A stretch of DNA of 52,296 bases from an uncultured bacterium (GTDB lineage Bacteria; Cyanobacteriota; Vampirovibrionia; Obscuribacterales; Obscuribacteraceae). Where the stretch lies: contig CAILLX010000115.1 in NCBI GenBank assembly GCA_903835185.1, positions 1-52,296 of the forward strand. The letters run 5' to 3'. The translations under genes were made by a program, and so were the position numbers. The first letter of the stretch is position 1. Each line of letters opens with the position of its first letter. Positions 8,462 to 17,979 of this stretch are shown piece by piece. The notes under the pieces were generated by a model. That model ran no database searches. It was not told the DNA's origin and saw nothing but the letters and a program-made list of their open reading frames with translations.

Positions 8462-11098
8462 ATGAACTTGGATCGTTTCACTAATAAAGCACAAGAAGCT
8501 GTAACTAACTGTCGGGTTGTGATGTCCCGATTTGGGCACTCTCAAGTGGCTCCGGAGCATCTGGCCCTTTCTCTGCTTGAGCAGCAGGATGGTCTGGCAG
8601 TGAAGATACTTGAGAGACTTGAGGTTAAGCCGCAGGCAGTTATTGAAGAGTTGAGCCGTTATTTGGGCGGTCAGCCGAAAGGTTCTGCTCTAAGCGTAGC
8701 CAAAGATGAGATACATGTCTCTTCCAAACTGATGTCTCTTTTTGAACTTGCTGGTGCTGAAGCAGAAAGACTTAAGGATCAATACATAAGTGTTGAGCAC
8801 CTTATTCTGGCTCTGTGCGACGATAAAGCTGGGCAGGTTGGTACCATCTTTCGCCAAAACGGCGTGACGAGAGAACGGATACTAATGGTGCTTGCCTCTA
8901 TTCGCGGTAAGCAGAGAGTCTCCAGCCAGGATCCTGAGGCTACCTACCAGGCGCTTGAGCGCTATGGCAGAGATTTAACTGAAGCTGCTGCCAAGGGTAA
9001 ACTCGACCCGGTTATAGGGAGAGATGAAGAGATACGGCGTGTGATGCAGGTCTTGTCACGGAGGACAAAGAATAATCCGGTACTTGTAGGTGAGCCTGGG
9101 GTAGGCAAGACAGCCATTGTAGAAGGTTTAGCTACCCGTATTACTAAAGGTGATGTTCCGGAAGGGCTCAAAAACAAGAAGCTCATCGCTCTTGATATGG
9201 GAGCTCTTATAGCTGGGGCTAAGTTCCGTGGTGAATTTGAAGAGCGGCTTAAGGCGGTAATTAAGGATGTGGTCGATTCTGCCGGCGATATCATTTTATT
9301 TATTGATGAGCTGCATACAGTAGTCGGTGCAGGGGGTAGCGGCGAAGGTTCAATGGATGCTGGCAATCTTCTCAAGCCTCCGCTGGCGCGCGGTGAGCTG
9401 CACTGCATAGGTGCCACCACTCAGGACGAGTACCGCAAATATATAGAAAAAGATGCTGCTCTTGAGCGACGCTTTCAGATGGTGATGGTTGATGAACCGA
9501 ATGTTGCAGACTCAATCTCAATTTTACGTGGGCTGAAAGAGAGATACGAGGTTCATCACGGAGTGAGAATCAAAGATGGTGCTCTGGTGTCAGCAGCTGT
9601 ACTGTCTCACCGCTATATAACTGACAGATGTCTTCCTGACAAGGCGATTGACCTTGTGGATGAGGCCGCGGCAAAGATGAGGATTGAAATTGATTCGATG
9701 CCCTCTGAGCTGGATGAACTGGAGAGGCGGAAGATTCAGTTGGAGATAGAGCGAGAAGCTCTGCGCAAAGAGGAGGATACTGCCTCCCGTGAACGGCTTG
9801 AACGCCTGGAGAAAGAGATTGCTGAAATTAAGGAGTCGTCCGGCACCTTAAGAGCTGAATGGCAGAATGAAAAAGAGGCTTTGCAGCGCATTCAGGCTCT
9901 TAAAGCTGATATTGAGTCTACGCGAATCAAAATTGAACAGGCAGAACGTGCTACTGATTTGCAGAGGGCTGCTGAGCTCAAGTATGGAACCTTAATTGAA
10001 CTGGAAAAAAAGCTCAAAAGTGAAGAGGAGGTATTTCACCAGCACAAAGGTCCGCGACTTCTCTCTGAGGAGGTCAATGAAGAAGACATAGCCAACATCG
10101 TCTCAAAGTGGACCGGTATTCCAGTCACCAAGTTACTTGAAGGCGAGGTGCAAAAGCTACTTCATCTGGAGGAGCACCTGCATAAGCGAGTCATCGGTCA
10201 AGATGAAGCTATCGAGGTGGTAGCAAATGCAGTGCGCAGGGCCCGGGCCGGGCTGCAAGATCCCAATCGGCCAATAGGCAGCTTCTTGTTCCTGGGTCCT
10301 ACAGGTGTTGGCAAAACTGAGCTGGCTAAAGCGTTGGCTGAGTTTCTTTTTGATGATGAGCAAGCTATGGTGCGCATCGACATGTCTGAGTATCAGGAGA
10401 GACATACTGTGGCGCGTCTCATCGGCGCCCCACCAGGTTATGTCGGTTATGACGAAGGTGGGCAGTTGACCGAAGCTGTCAGAAGGCGGGCCTATACATG
10501 TGTTCTGTTTGACGAGATAGAGAAAGCGCACGCAGATGTCTTCAATGTTCTTCTGCAAGTACTCGATGAGGGACATCTTACAGATGCCAAAGGCAGGCAC
10601 GTCAACTTCAAGAATACTGTCTTGATCATGACATCCAATATCGGCAGTCAGCATATCCTGGATTACCAGTTGCGTGCAGCTATCGACGGAGATCAGTTTT
10701 ACCCGGAGATGAAAGAGAAGGTGCTCGAGGCGTTAAGAGAAAGCTTCCGTCCTGAATTCCTTAACAGGATCGATGAAACTGTCGTCTTCCATGCTCTTAC
10801 TGCCGGGCAACTGAAGAAGATTGTCGACCTGCAGCTAAGCATTCTTAACCGCCGGCTGGAGGAAAGAAGCATCATTCTTTCCCCGACTGAAGCAGCCAAG
10901 GACTGGCTTGCAAGAACTGGTTATGACCCGCTCTATGGTGCCAGACCGCTTAAGCGCCTCATCCAGAGAGAGATTGAGAATCCGCTGGCTTTGAAACTGT
11001 TGCAAGGTGATTTCATGGACGGCGATCGGATTATGATAGACAGCCCGGGTGAGGGGTTGACATTTAGAAGGGAAGTTGCACTAATTCCTGCCGGCTAG
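8462..11098 (+). CDS. clpB: ATP-dependent disaggregase ClpB
   Basis: 878 residues, the standard ClpB length. Domains in order: N-terminal Clp repeats (about 1-150, [14 protein letters not shown]), AAA1 with Walker A GEPGVGKT near residue 210 and Walker B LFIDELH, a long coiled-coil M domain (about 410-530, rich in Glu/Lys/Arg heptads) and AAA2 with Walker A GPTGVGKT near 612 and LFDEIEKAH. The M domain separates ClpB from ClpA/ClpC, and there is no IGF/L loop for ClpP binding. With DnaK, ClpB pulls proteins out of aggregates in the cytoplasm. The start was kept at 8462 because the N-terminus matches the family. A J-domain gene is divergent upstream, and larC converges downstream. Confidence 0.98.
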   Translation: MNLDRFTNKAQEAVTNCRVVMSRFGHSQVAPEHLALSLLEQQDGLAVKILERLEVKPQAVIEELSRYLGGQPKGSALSVAKDEIHVSSKLMSLFELAGAEAERLKDQYISVEHLILALCDDKAGQVGTIFRQNGVTRERILMVLASIRGKQRVSSQDPEATYQALERYGRDLTEAAAKGKLDPVIGRDEEIRRVMQVLSRRTKNNPVLVGEPGVGKTAIVEGLATRITKGDVPEGLKNKKLIALDMGALIAGAKFRGEFEERLKAVIKDVVDSAGDIILFIDELHTVVGAGGSGEGSMDAGNLLKPPLARGELHCIGATTQDEYRKYIEKDAALERRFQMVMVDEPNVADSISILRGLKERYEVHHGVRIKDGALVSAAVLSHRYITDRCLPDKAIDLVDEAAAKMRIEIDSMPSELDELERRKIQLEIEREALRKEEDTASRERLERLEKEIAEIKESSGTLRAEWQNEKEALQRIQALKADIESTRIKIEQAERATDLQRAAELKYGTLIELEKKLKSEEEVFHQHKGPRLLSEEVNEEDIANIVSKWTGIPVTKLLEGEVQKLLHLEEHLHKRVIGQDEAIEVVANAVRRARAGLQDPNRPIGSFLFLGPTGVGKTELAKALAEFLFDDEQAMVRIDMSEYQERHTVARLIGAPPGYVGYDEGGQLTEAVRRRAYTCVLFDEIEKAHADVFNVLLQVLDEGHLTDAKGRHVNFKNTVLIMTSNIGSQHILDYQLRAAIDGDQFYPEMKEKVLEALRESFRPEFLNRIDETVVFHALTAGQLKKIVDLQLSILNRRLEERSIILSPTEAAKDWLARTGYDPLYGARPLKRLIQREIENPLALKLLQGDFMDGDRIMIDSPGEGLTFRREVALIPAG

Positions 11099-11123
11099 TC
11101 AAAGTATTGGATAGGCGCACTGT

Positions 11124-11148
11124 ACCAGAGAAGATGCAGCTGTCTGGT
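11124..11148. terminator. Weak hairpin between clpB and larC ends
   Basis: ACCAGA (11124-11129) and TCTGGT (11143-11148) form a 6-bp stem around a 13-base loop in the 70-base space between convergent genes. There is no T-run, so this is only suggestive of termination. Confidence 0.25.
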
Positions 11149-11168
11149 GGCGATGCCCAGCAATGCAA

Positions 11169-12380
11169 CTAGCCATTGGACTTGTTAGTTGAGCTGTATT
11201 TTGCTAACGCTTCTGCTATGACCTCTTTGAGCGGAATGTTGTGAGCAGTTGCATAGGAGGCGCAATCTTCATATTCCGGCTGTAAGTTAACAGTCCGGTG
11301 CTGAGTATCGAGGGCAACCTTTATGCGCACTGTGCCTCCTTGTGCCATGGCAACCGGGTGCCAAACCCGTTGTGCAATTAGGCGTTCTGCTGGATATGCG
11401 CGTACACCAAGGGTAGAAGTCTCTGTCAAAATGAGCTCTTGAAGAGGCAGCTGTCTCTCCGGCTGGCAGATTACTGAGAGGAAATGTCCGCTTCGTCCTT
11501 TTTTCATCACAGCTGGAATGACCGCAACATCGAGGGCACCGGCGGCAAAAAGCTTTTCTGAAGTATAAGCAAGAGCTTGCGGTGAAAAATCGTCTAAATT
11601 AGCTTCAATGATTGAGATCTGTTCTGAGACAAATCTGGACGGTGTCGACGCTTTTTCACCGAGCATAACTCTTACTACGTTGGGCCATTCGGAGCTCTCT
11701 CTCGTTCCGGCACCGTATCCGATGCCAATTATCTTGTCCAACGCTGGTGCTGTACCCCAGTTCTCAACGACAGTGGTGAGAATTGCTGCTGCAGTTGGAG
11801 TCAGACACTCATAGTCAATTGGAGATGAGATGATAGGCACCGGTGTAGTGGCAAGAAGATTGACTACTGCTGGAGCTGGTACCGGAATAGTGCCGTGCTC
11901 GGTTTTCACAGTTCCACTCCCTAGAGGTAGTGCTGAGCCATAACTGATTTCAATACCGAGCAGGTCATATGCAATTGCAAAGCCTATAATATCTACTATG
12001 GCATCAATTGCTCCGACTTCGTGGAAATGTATCTCGTCGGCAGGTACGCCGTGGACCTTACTTTCAGCTGTCGCTAATCTGATAAAGATTTTTTCTGCTA
12101 ATAGCTTAGCTTTTGCGCTAATCACACTCATGTGAATGATTTTAGTTATGTCGGTCAAGCAGCGGTGGGAGGGGTGATAGCTTGAGTGCACATCCACTTT
12201 TTTGCTTGCTATGCCACCTCTGCAAGTGTCACACACTGAAACTGTGAAGCTGCCTGCTGGCAAAGCAATTTTTTCCAACTCTGCCTGCCACTGAGATTCT
12301 TCCAGCCCTGCCCCTACTAATGCGCCTAACAACATGTCCCCAGCAGCGCCGAACTGGCAGTCAAAAAAGGCGATTCTCAT
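11169..12380 (-). CDS. larC: Nickel-pincer cofactor biosynthesis protein LarC
   Basis: 403 residues. It begins MRIAFFDCQFGAAGDMLLGALVGAGL, the hallmark opening of the LarC/DUF111 family, and includes DEIHFHEVGAIDAIVDIIG, the conserved His/Glu/Asp block. LarC is the CTP-dependent nickel insertase that completes the pincer cofactor of lactate racemase LarA and its homologues. In Lactobacillus the full protein needs a programmed frameshift (LarC1/LarC2); here one uninterrupted frame encodes the whole protein. LarA, LarB and LarE genes are not seen in this window, so the partner enzymes lie elsewhere. The ATG at 12380 gives the family's exact N-terminus. Confidence 0.93.
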   Translation of the reverse strand: MRIAFFDCQFGAAGDMLLGALVGAGLEESQWQAELEKIALPAGSFTVSVCDTCRGGIASKKVDVHSSYHPSHRCLTDITKIIHMSVISAKAKLLAEKIFIRLATAESKVHGVPADEIHFHEVGAIDAIVDIIGFAIAYDLLGIEISYGSALPLGSGTVKTEHGTIPVPAPAVVNLLATTPVPIISSPIDYECLTPTAAAILTTVVENWGTAPALDKIIGIGYGAGTRESSEWPNVVRVMLGEKASTPSRFVSEQISIIEANLDDFSPQALAYTSEKLFAAGALDVAVIPAVMKKGRSGHFLSVICQPERQLPLQELILTETSTLGVRAYPAERLIAQRVWHPVAMAQGGTVRIKVALDTQHRTVNLQPEYEDCASYATAHNIPLKEVIAEALAKYSSTNKSNG

Positions 12381-12441
12381 AAGCTTAATTAAACTTTCCA
12401 GTATCTAGTGTTAGTAGTTGTTCCTCAGTTCTACCACTTTC

Positions 12442-12455
12442 CTCACAATTGTGAG
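12442..12455. promoter_or_regulatory. 14-bp perfect palindrome upstream of larC
   Basis: CTCACAATTGTGAG, a perfect self-complementary site 62-75 bases upstream of the larC ATG, in a 227-base gap that otherwise shows nothing. It could be an operator for a dimeric repressor. No cognate regulator is evident nearby. Confidence 0.35.
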
Positions 12456-12607
12456 AGAGGACGTCTGCTTTTTGTGGTGATTGAGTGAGTTCAATTATTG
12501 TGAAACTTTCGATATTGCTTTTAAATGGCGCTTGCCAAGCGCAATGGTGCTACAAGTGGACTGGCTAATTCTTATTACTCTAGAAGTGATTTATTGCATG
12601 GTCAAAT

Positions 12608-13258
12608 TTATTGAATGGCTGGAAGGTCGATCTGCCCCAGGTTGAGGTCAGATGAAACTGTAACCTCTCGAGAGGTCTCTTTGATCACGTTTGAATATAA
12701 GCGATTGATTATTGCTAGCCTTTTTCTCCCTGGGGCTACAACCATTGTGAAAATGCCATCGTCTTTGGTGCAGGCTCGTCCACTGCCGTAAATTTTTTCA
12801 TGCATATCGCTTGGGTCCTGCGGCTCAATGTTTATGACAATACCTTTGAGAGCTCTTCCGCCGAAGGTAATTAAGCCGGTAAGTGGAAATCCTTTGACAA
12901 GATGGACTATCATCTGCCGATCTTGCCCTGCAGGCAGATTTGTAAAAATGGCGCTAGCCAAACCGCTTGCTCGCCCTGGTGTGAATTCCAGGTCAAGCGG
13001 GTGAGTCCAATGCGCTGCAATCCAAAACTGCCCGTCGCTGTTAGTAGACGCTGTCTTATGCTCATCAGAGGTAGTGTCAGCTAATCTAATCCTGACATGT
13101 CCAAGCGGACTGTTCCCTGGATCAACTACTTTGCCGCGAAACTGTGCCTGTGGTGTTATCGTGGTAGTGTCAGCAGCAGCTGGCTTGGCAACCTGGAGAA
13201 CTCCGCACCAGGTTAATCCAACAAGGAGATAAAGACATGTCTGAAAAGTTTGTTTCAT
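12608..13258 (-). CDS. Exported protein with carboxypeptidase-regulatory-like beta-sandwich repeats
   Basis: 216 residues. The N-terminal segment MKQTFQTCLYLLVGLTWCGVL with a cut near AAADT is a signal peptide. Two beta-sandwich units follow: FRGKVVDPGNSPLGHVRIRLADT ... TNSDGQFWI, then PLTGLITFGGRALKGIVINIEPQ ... TKDDGIFTMVVAPG. The pattern G-x-V-x(n)-P-L-x-x-V-x-V ... T-x-x-D-G-x-F is that of CarboxypepD_reg/DUF2012 domains, which act as extracellular binding or scaffold modules. No catalytic residues are visible. The ATG is preceded by AGAAGAAG. The substrate or partner is unknown. Confidence 0.75.
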   Translation of the reverse strand: MKQTFQTCLYLLVGLTWCGVLQVAKPAAADTTTITPQAQFRGKVVDPGNSPLGHVRIRLADTTSDEHKTASTNSDGQFWIAAHWTHPLDLEFTPGRASGLASAIFTNLPAGQDRQMIVHLVKGFPLTGLITFGGRALKGIVINIEPQDPSDMHEKIYGSGRACTKDDGIFTMVVAPGRKRLAIINRLYSNVIKETSREVTVSSDLNLGQIDLPAIQ

Positions 13259-13348
13259 AACTTCTTCTATTGCGCAGCTGCCTAGATGCTAACAGATATT
13301 GTGAGCAAACGACAATCAACCAGCAGTCAGCTCATATAGCTTATGTCC

Positions 13349-14410
13349 TCAAGATTTTTCCAGGGACTCCAGCAGGCTTGCTGTATGCTGCAGAGCTCTG
13401 GCAAAGATGCTGCTTTCCGCTGTGATTACTATCTGCTCGAGAAGCCAGGTTATTGTCAGATAGCAGCTCAACTTCATGTGTGGTTTAAGAACAGTGTAAG
13501 CCGATTCTGGCTTTTCAATAGCAGTGAGAAGATGCAAGTCAAGACCTAGCTGCCGAGCTGATCGGCAATAACCGTCCAGGAATGACCCAAATAGATGCAG
13601 ATCAATTTGGGTCGCTGGTTTGTGAGCAGAATGGATATGTTTCCATGGTGCATCATCTTCCCATAGTGAACAGAAAAAGACGGCGGCATAACCGAGATCG
13701 AGTGCCGGACTATCTTTGTGAGCATAGTCATAATCAAGAATGCAGACAGGTCGTCCTGATTGGAAAAGTATATTTCCAGGGTGATAGTCACCATGAACGG
13801 TAAGGAGCGGGTCGTCCAGCCAACCGACAAACCTTTCGCTAGCCAGGCAGGTAGCCTGAGCAGCTGATAGCAGTGGCGATGCTGCAAACGGTAAAGCTTG
13901 TTGATACTGGGATGGCAGCTTAGCCAGTGCAGAAGCCAGGTGGCAGACAAGCTGGTCATGTACAGCTGGCGAGTGGCTCTCTTCCCAGCCAGCTGTCAGG
14001 TCGAGAGACAACTTGCTGAAAAAATGGAGTTGAGCTAGCGCTCGCCCGGCAGACAAACAGATGTCACTGTCCCAATTAGGCTGGGTCCAGTCAAATGGCT
14101 GGTCAGAGCTGACAAAGAGATAGAGGGACCAGCTTTTTTGGTTGTGAAAGGCGTGCTGAGTGCCTGCCAATGTTGGGATTACAGTAGGACACAGAGCAAA
14201 GCCTGATTGGTGCAATCTGGCAAGTAGCTCTTCTTGATAGTAAAGGCTGTTCTCTGGTAAGTGGTGCTGTTTGAGACAGTAGCTGTTACTCTTTGTCTCA
14301 AGCCTGAAAGTGGAAGGGCTAATCCGGTAAAAGGACAGCACTGCTGTCATTCCCCAATGACAAGAGAGGAGTTCACGTAGCTCTGCTGGCACCTTATCGT
14401 CAATCATCAC
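13349..14410 (-). CDS. Phosphotransferase of the aminoglycoside/choline/homoserine kinase (CotS-like) fold
   Basis: 353 residues with the small-molecule kinase fold. The catalytic loop reads VHGDYHPGNILF (Brenner motif, His-Gly-Asp with the base Asp and Asn) and the metal-binding loop reads ILDYDYAHKDSPALDLGYA. The N-terminal lobe is short and ends in a region of family-typical hydrophobics. Substrates in this family range from aminoglycosides to homoserine, choline and spore-coat sugars, so none is claimed. Its ATG overlaps the stop of the ABC permease gene by 4 bases (14407-14410), implying translational coupling and possibly a role linked to the transported metal or to cell-surface modification. 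Resistance function is not indicated by context. Confidence 0.82.
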   Translation of the reverse strand: MMIDDKVPAELRELLSCHWGMTAVLSFYRISPSTFRLETKSNSYCLKQHHLPENSLYYQEELLARLHQSGFALCPTVIPTLAGTQHAFHNQKSWSLYLFVSSDQPFDWTQPNWDSDICLSAGRALAQLHFFSKLSLDLTAGWEESHSPAVHDQLVCHLASALAKLPSQYQQALPFAASPLLSAAQATCLASERFVGWLDDPLLTVHGDYHPGNILFQSGRPVCILDYDYAHKDSPALDLGYAAVFFCSLWEDDAPWKHIHSAHKPATQIDLHLFGSFLDGYCRSARQLGLDLHLLTAIEKPESAYTVLKPHMKLSCYLTITWLLEQIVITAESSIFARALQHTASLLESLEKS

Positions 14411-15318
14411 ATCTGGTGAAAATGGCCTTGCTTATCGCCAGGCGCTGCTTTTGGTGGCTCTTCAACTGTCGCGACAATTTTGACTGCTCCACGTTTATTT
14501 CCGGCACAGAGGCTGGCAAAAAAGATACAGGTAGCAACAAGCACCACTGATGCTCCGGCCGGCACATCGAAGTAGTATGAGATGTAAATTCCTGCCAGTC
14601 CAGATAGGCAACCAAATAAAACAGATAATGCCATCATGGTTGAGAATCGGCTGGTGAGCTGCATAGCCGAGGCTGCCGGTGTGACAAGCAGAGCTGAGAC
14701 AAGGATGACGCCAACAGTTTGCAATGCCGATGTGACTGTAAGAGCTATGGCAGCTAGCAGTCCGTAATCGAGCCAGATTACGGGAATACCAGAAGCGGCA
14801 GCTCCAGCGGAGTCGAAACTGGTAAAAAGGAGCTCCTTGTAAAAAAGAGCAACACTCACCGCCACCAGGACGGTTGTAGCCAGAGTGATGGTCAGATCGG
14901 AGCGGCTCACTGAAAGAACATTTCCTAAAAGGAGGTCGAAAAGGTCGCCCCGATAACTGCGGTCATGACTAATAATGAGAATACCAGCAGCAAATGTGCC
15001 GCTAAATAATATGCCTATTGATGTGTCTAAGCTGATATCAGCCTTGCGGCTTACAGTACCAATTCCTAATGCAGTTAAGACAGCAGCTGCAGTTGCTGAG
15101 ACAAAAAGATTGAGCTTTAAGAGAAAACCTATGGCCAGTCCACCGAATGTTGCGTGCGCTAAACCATCGCCGATAAAGGAGAGCCTGCGCAGGACGACGT
15201 GGGTGCCGATCATGGCACAGCTGAAAGCAACTAGCATGATGGCCATTACTCCTCGACGCATGAAGTCGAACTGCCAAGGCTCAAGAGCTAATGCTGTTAT
15301 GTGACTGATCAAGTTCAT
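14407..15318 (-). CDS. Metal ABC transporter permease (ZnuB/MntB family)
   Basis: 303 residues with about nine hydrophobic helices. It contains the ABC-3 family pattern, including LRRLSFIGDGLAHATFGGLAIGFL near residues 45-65 and the later VTPAASAMQLTSRF, characteristic of ZnuB, MntB and TroC permeases. It should form the membrane pore of an importer for zinc or manganese with the ATPase encoded immediately upstream, 18 bases away. The C-terminus is hydrophilic with His (KQGHFHQM). No substrate-binding protein gene or Fur-type regulator is found in this block, which is unusual for such operons. Confidence 0.93.
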   Translation of the reverse strand: MNLISHITALALEPWQFDFMRRGVMAIMLVAFSCAMIGTHVVLRRLSFIGDGLAHATFGGLAIGFLLKLNLFVSATAAAVLTALGIGTVSRKADISLDTSIGILFSGTFAAGILIISHDRSYRGDLFDLLLGNVLSVSRSDLTITLATTVLVAVSVALFYKELLFTSFDSAGAAASGIPVIWLDYGLLAAIALTVTSALQTVGVILVSALLVTPAASAMQLTSRFSTMMALSVLFGCLSGLAGIYISYYFDVPAGASVVLVATCIFFASLCAGNKRGAVKIVATVEEPPKAAPGDKQGHFHQM

Positions 15319-15336
15319 TGTTGCCCTTCTTTATCC

Positions 15337-16119
15337 CTATTCGGCATCTGCACTGTGCTCGTGTCCAGCAAAAAGCTGGTCGCCTGCCGCAGTCAATAAC
15401 AGGTGGCTACCAAAAGTCTCATTAAGAGTCTGGCGGTTAAAAACCTCCTCTGGAGAGCCAAATGCTACCAGACGGTTGTTTAGACAAACAACACGATTAA
15501 AGCTTGATGCTACGCAATTCAGATCATGCGTAGTGCTGATGATGGTGATGCCATGGCTGTTGAGCTCCTCTAAAAGATGTGAAAGAGCATGTTGTGTAGT
15601 GACATCGACACCAGTTATCGGTTCGTCAAGAACGAGGAGATCTGGCTCGGCAGCTAGAGCCCGAGCAATAAAAGCACGCTGTCTTTGGCCTCCGGAGAGC
15701 TGCCCAATTGGTAATTTGGCATGATCAGCCAGACCAACTCTAGCAATTGCCGCGAGCGCTGCAGAGCGGTCTGATTCTCCTGGGCTGCGCCCGATTCCGA
15801 GACGTCCGTAGCGTCCCATCAGTACAACATCCCAAACTGTGACCGGAAAGTTGAAATCAATTTGAGTGAGCTGGGGCAGATAGCCTATTCGTTTCCGCAC
15901 TTTGTCAGGGGATAGACCGCCAACAGAAACAGTCCCTGCTGCCGGCTTGAGCAATCCGAGAATTACTTTTAATAAGGTTGATTTGCCGCAACCGTTAGGT
16001 CCGACAACGCCTACGAAATCTCCAGCTGCAATTGTGAGAGTAATGTCTTTAATAACAGGCAGTTTTTGATAGCCGGCCCAGACAGAATTGAGAGTGACAG
16101 AAAGTGGTTGCGAAGTCAT
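15337..16119 (-). CDS. Metal ABC transporter ATP-binding protein (ZnuC/MntA family)
   Basis: 260 residues from the ATG at 16119, which has AAGG about 11 bases upstream. The longer frame uses GTG at 16131, inside that ribosome site. Walker A is GPNGCGKST (about 40-48), the ABC signature is LSGGQ (about 141-145) and Walker B is LLVLDEP (about 161-167), with TTHDLN as the H-loop. VVLMGRYGRLG before the signature is typical of the zinc/manganese importer branch. It energises uptake with the downstream permease. A His at the very C-terminus (GHEHSADAE) could sense metal, but this is speculative. It follows the phosphorelay gene by about 41 bases on the same strand. Confidence 0.93.
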   Translation of the reverse strand: MTSQPLSVTLNSVWAGYQKLPVIKDITLTIAAGDFVGVVGPNGCGKSTLLKVILGLLKPAAGTVSVGGLSPDKVRKRIGYLPQLTQIDFNFPVTVWDVVLMGRYGRLGIGRSPGESDRSAALAAIARVGLADHAKLPIGQLSGGQRQRAFIARALAAEPDLLVLDEPITGVDVTTQHALSHLLEELNSHGITIISTTHDLNCVASSFNRVVCLNNRLVAFGSPEEVFNRQTLNETFGSHLLLTAAGDQLFAGHEHSADAE

Positions 16120-16160
16120 TGAGAAACTCACCTTAATTGATAGATCATCCCAATCACTTA

Positions 16161-17819
16161 TTAAGTGACTGTGCGAGTGTCCCAGGCTTGTGCAGCCTGA
16201 GCGTTGATGACTCTGTTCTTACCTTTCTGCTTGGCGACACGAAGCGCATTCTCACAGGCGCTCACCCAGCTCTTTAGATTATTTGCTGGCGTGAGCGTGG
16301 ACAGCCCGGCAGAAGCTGTAGCTGAAAATGAGATGCCTTGTGCTACCTGATGCCTGGATTCAAAGTCTTTGAGCAGATTCTCTGTCAGAGATAACAGTTC
16401 ATATTCGTCCAGGTCTTCAATTATGCAGCCAAGCTGGTTGGCGCCGATGCGTCCTATCTTGTCGGTAGTTCTGAAGCTGTCCTTGACCAGATTGGCTAGC
16501 GCCAGGATTATTTTATCTCCTGCTGTATAACCGAAGCGCTCGTTAATTAAGGAGAGATTGTCAATATCAAAAAGGATTAGATGAACAGTGTATTTGCGGT
16601 CATAGACAGCAACCAGCTTGGCTGTCTGTTCCATAAAGGTGCTGTGAGTCATAAGACCGGTTAAAGCATCGCGCCCGATAATCTTTTGCAGCATTGTGTA
16701 CCGCTCCAGTCTTCCAGCTACAGCTGCTATCAACAGTGCTGGAGCTACCGGCTTAATCAGGTGATCATCACCGCCTACACGTGCACTTTGGATATGAAAA
16801 TTAAGTTGATTTTGTGTTGTGAGAAAGAGGATTGGTATGGTGGCAAACCGCTCATTCTGCCGGACAAACTTAGCTAAGTCATAACCGCTCAGGTCGCCGA
16901 GCAAGATATCGAGAAGGAGGAGATGAGGATCGCACTTGATGAGCGTATCTTCGAACTGTTTTGGATCGCTAAGTGTTGTCACATTGTAACCAGCTGACTC
17001 TAAAACAGAGCGAATAAATGCAGCCTGGTCGGGGTCGTCTTCTACTGACAATACTCTGAGAGCTTGTGGCTTGTCGCGCTCAAGTAGAATCATGAGTTTA
17101 TTGATGATCTTATTCTGGTCGAACGGATGTTCAAAGATTACATCCGCCCCGGCTCGTAAGGCCACTACCTTGTCAGCAAACTTGGCTTCCTGGCTGAGGA
17201 TTATAATGACTGCCTTGTCTCCTCCTGCCGAGCAGCGCAGCTCGTGACAGACTTCATAGCCGGCGCTATCAGGTTGAGGAACGTTCATAACAAGCACGTC
17301 AGGCATTCTCTGCTTGATCGCCTCGATAGTGGCGGCAGCTCCGCGGGTGGAACGGACAGAGATGTTCTTCTCTTCAAGCACTCTGGTAAAAGAGTAAAGG
17401 GTTGTCTGGTCTGTCACTGCCAGAATGACGTCAGCTGTGCTGGCAGCCGGTTGTGAGCTGAATTCGAACGGTTTTGGTTCGGCTGTTGGTGCTTGCTCGG
17501 CTGCCAGAGCTTTTCTTAAAGCCTGGACAGTTTCATTTAAAACCTCCATTTCCATCCGTCCGACGTCTGTGTTGTTAACTATGAGCTGGTTTACTTGATC
17601 TTCTCCTTGTCCGGCTCTCTTGCAGACTTCAGCCATTTCGTAAATGCCGGCTGCTCCGTTCAGCTGGTGGAAGTGTTGGGCAATCTGCTGCAGCATACTG
17701 GGATCAGTGCCGCGCAATTCCAGATTGTGCAGCAAAACATCCATTCCACTCAGCCTCTCTAATGACCTGGCGATAAACTGAGCTCTTCTTTCATTGAAGC
17801 GGGTTTGCCAGTTGTACAT
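16161..17819 (-). CDS. Hpt - degenerate receiver - receiver - degenerate GGDEF signalling protein
   Basis: 552 residues in four modules. (1) An Hpt-like helical bundle, residues about 5-105, with candidate phospho-His51 in HFHQLNGAAG. (2) A receiver-like domain, about 128-248, where the phospho-acceptor Asp is Asn179 (VMNVPQPD) and the conserved Lys is His231 (EHPF), so it should not be phosphorylated. (3) An intact receiver, about 254-370, with Asp304 (LLLDILLGD), Thr334 and Lys356. (4) A GGDEF-fold domain, about 380-545, whose catalytic motif is GANQL (459-463), not GGDEF. The I-site R450-T-T-D453 is kept exactly five residues before it. No cyclase activity is expected; binding of c-di-GMP is plausible, as in PelD/PopA. 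It lies downstream of a single-domain response regulator, with a long hairpin between. Confidence 0.88.
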   Translation of the reverse strand: MYNWQTRFNERRAQFIARSLERLSGMDVLLHNLELRGTDPSMLQQIAQHFHQLNGAAGIYEMAEVCKRAGQGEDQVNQLIVNNTDVGRMEMEVLNETVQALRKALAAEQAPTAEPKPFEFSSQPAASTADVILAVTDQTTLYSFTRVLEEKNISVRSTRGAAATIEAIKQRMPDVLVMNVPQPDSAGYEVCHELRCSAGGDKAVIIILSQEAKFADKVVALRAGADVIFEHPFDQNKIINKLMILLERDKPQALRVLSVEDDPDQAAFIRSVLESAGYNVTTLSDPKQFEDTLIKCDPHLLLLDILLGDLSGYDLAKFVRQNERFATIPILFLTTQNQLNFHIQSARVGGDDHLIKPVAPALLIAAVAGRLERYTMLQKIIGRDALTGLMTHSTFMEQTAKLVAVYDRKYTVHLILFDIDNLSLINERFGYTAGDKIILALANLVKDSFRTTDKIGRIGANQLGCIIEDLDEYELLSLTENLLKDFESRHQVAQGISFSATASAGLSTLTPANNLKSWVSACENALRVAKQKGKNRVINAQAAQAWDTRTVT

Positions 17820-17919
17820 TTAATCCTCTTGGTAACCTGGGCTGTACACAGTTGTGCGGCTGTATTTACCCTGTCGCTGGGCTGATGTTGAATAGAAGTA
17901 TAACTTTGATCAAGTATTT

Positions 17920-17968
17920 GCCTCGCTGTCAATTCAATACGCCGGGTGTGTTGAATTGACAGCGAGGC
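17920..17968. terminator. Perfect 18-bp stem hairpin behind the response regulator gene
   Basis: GCCTCGCTGTCAATTCAA (17920-17937), a 13-base loop, then its exact complement (17951-17968). It begins 12 bases beyond the stop of the response regulator at 17980. No U-run follows on either strand. It is likely a strong terminator or RNA-stability element separating the regulator from the phosphorelay gene. Confidence 0.6.
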
Positions 17969-17979
17969 TGAGAGGCAGG

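Noticed and set aside
10157-10654. 165-residue minus-strand frame inside clpB
   Set aside because: Antisense to the conserved AAA2 domain; shadow frame.
13349-14410. Calling the phosphotransferase an aminoglycoside resistance gene
   Set aside because: Only the general fold is visible; its coupling to a metal importer argues against a resistance role.
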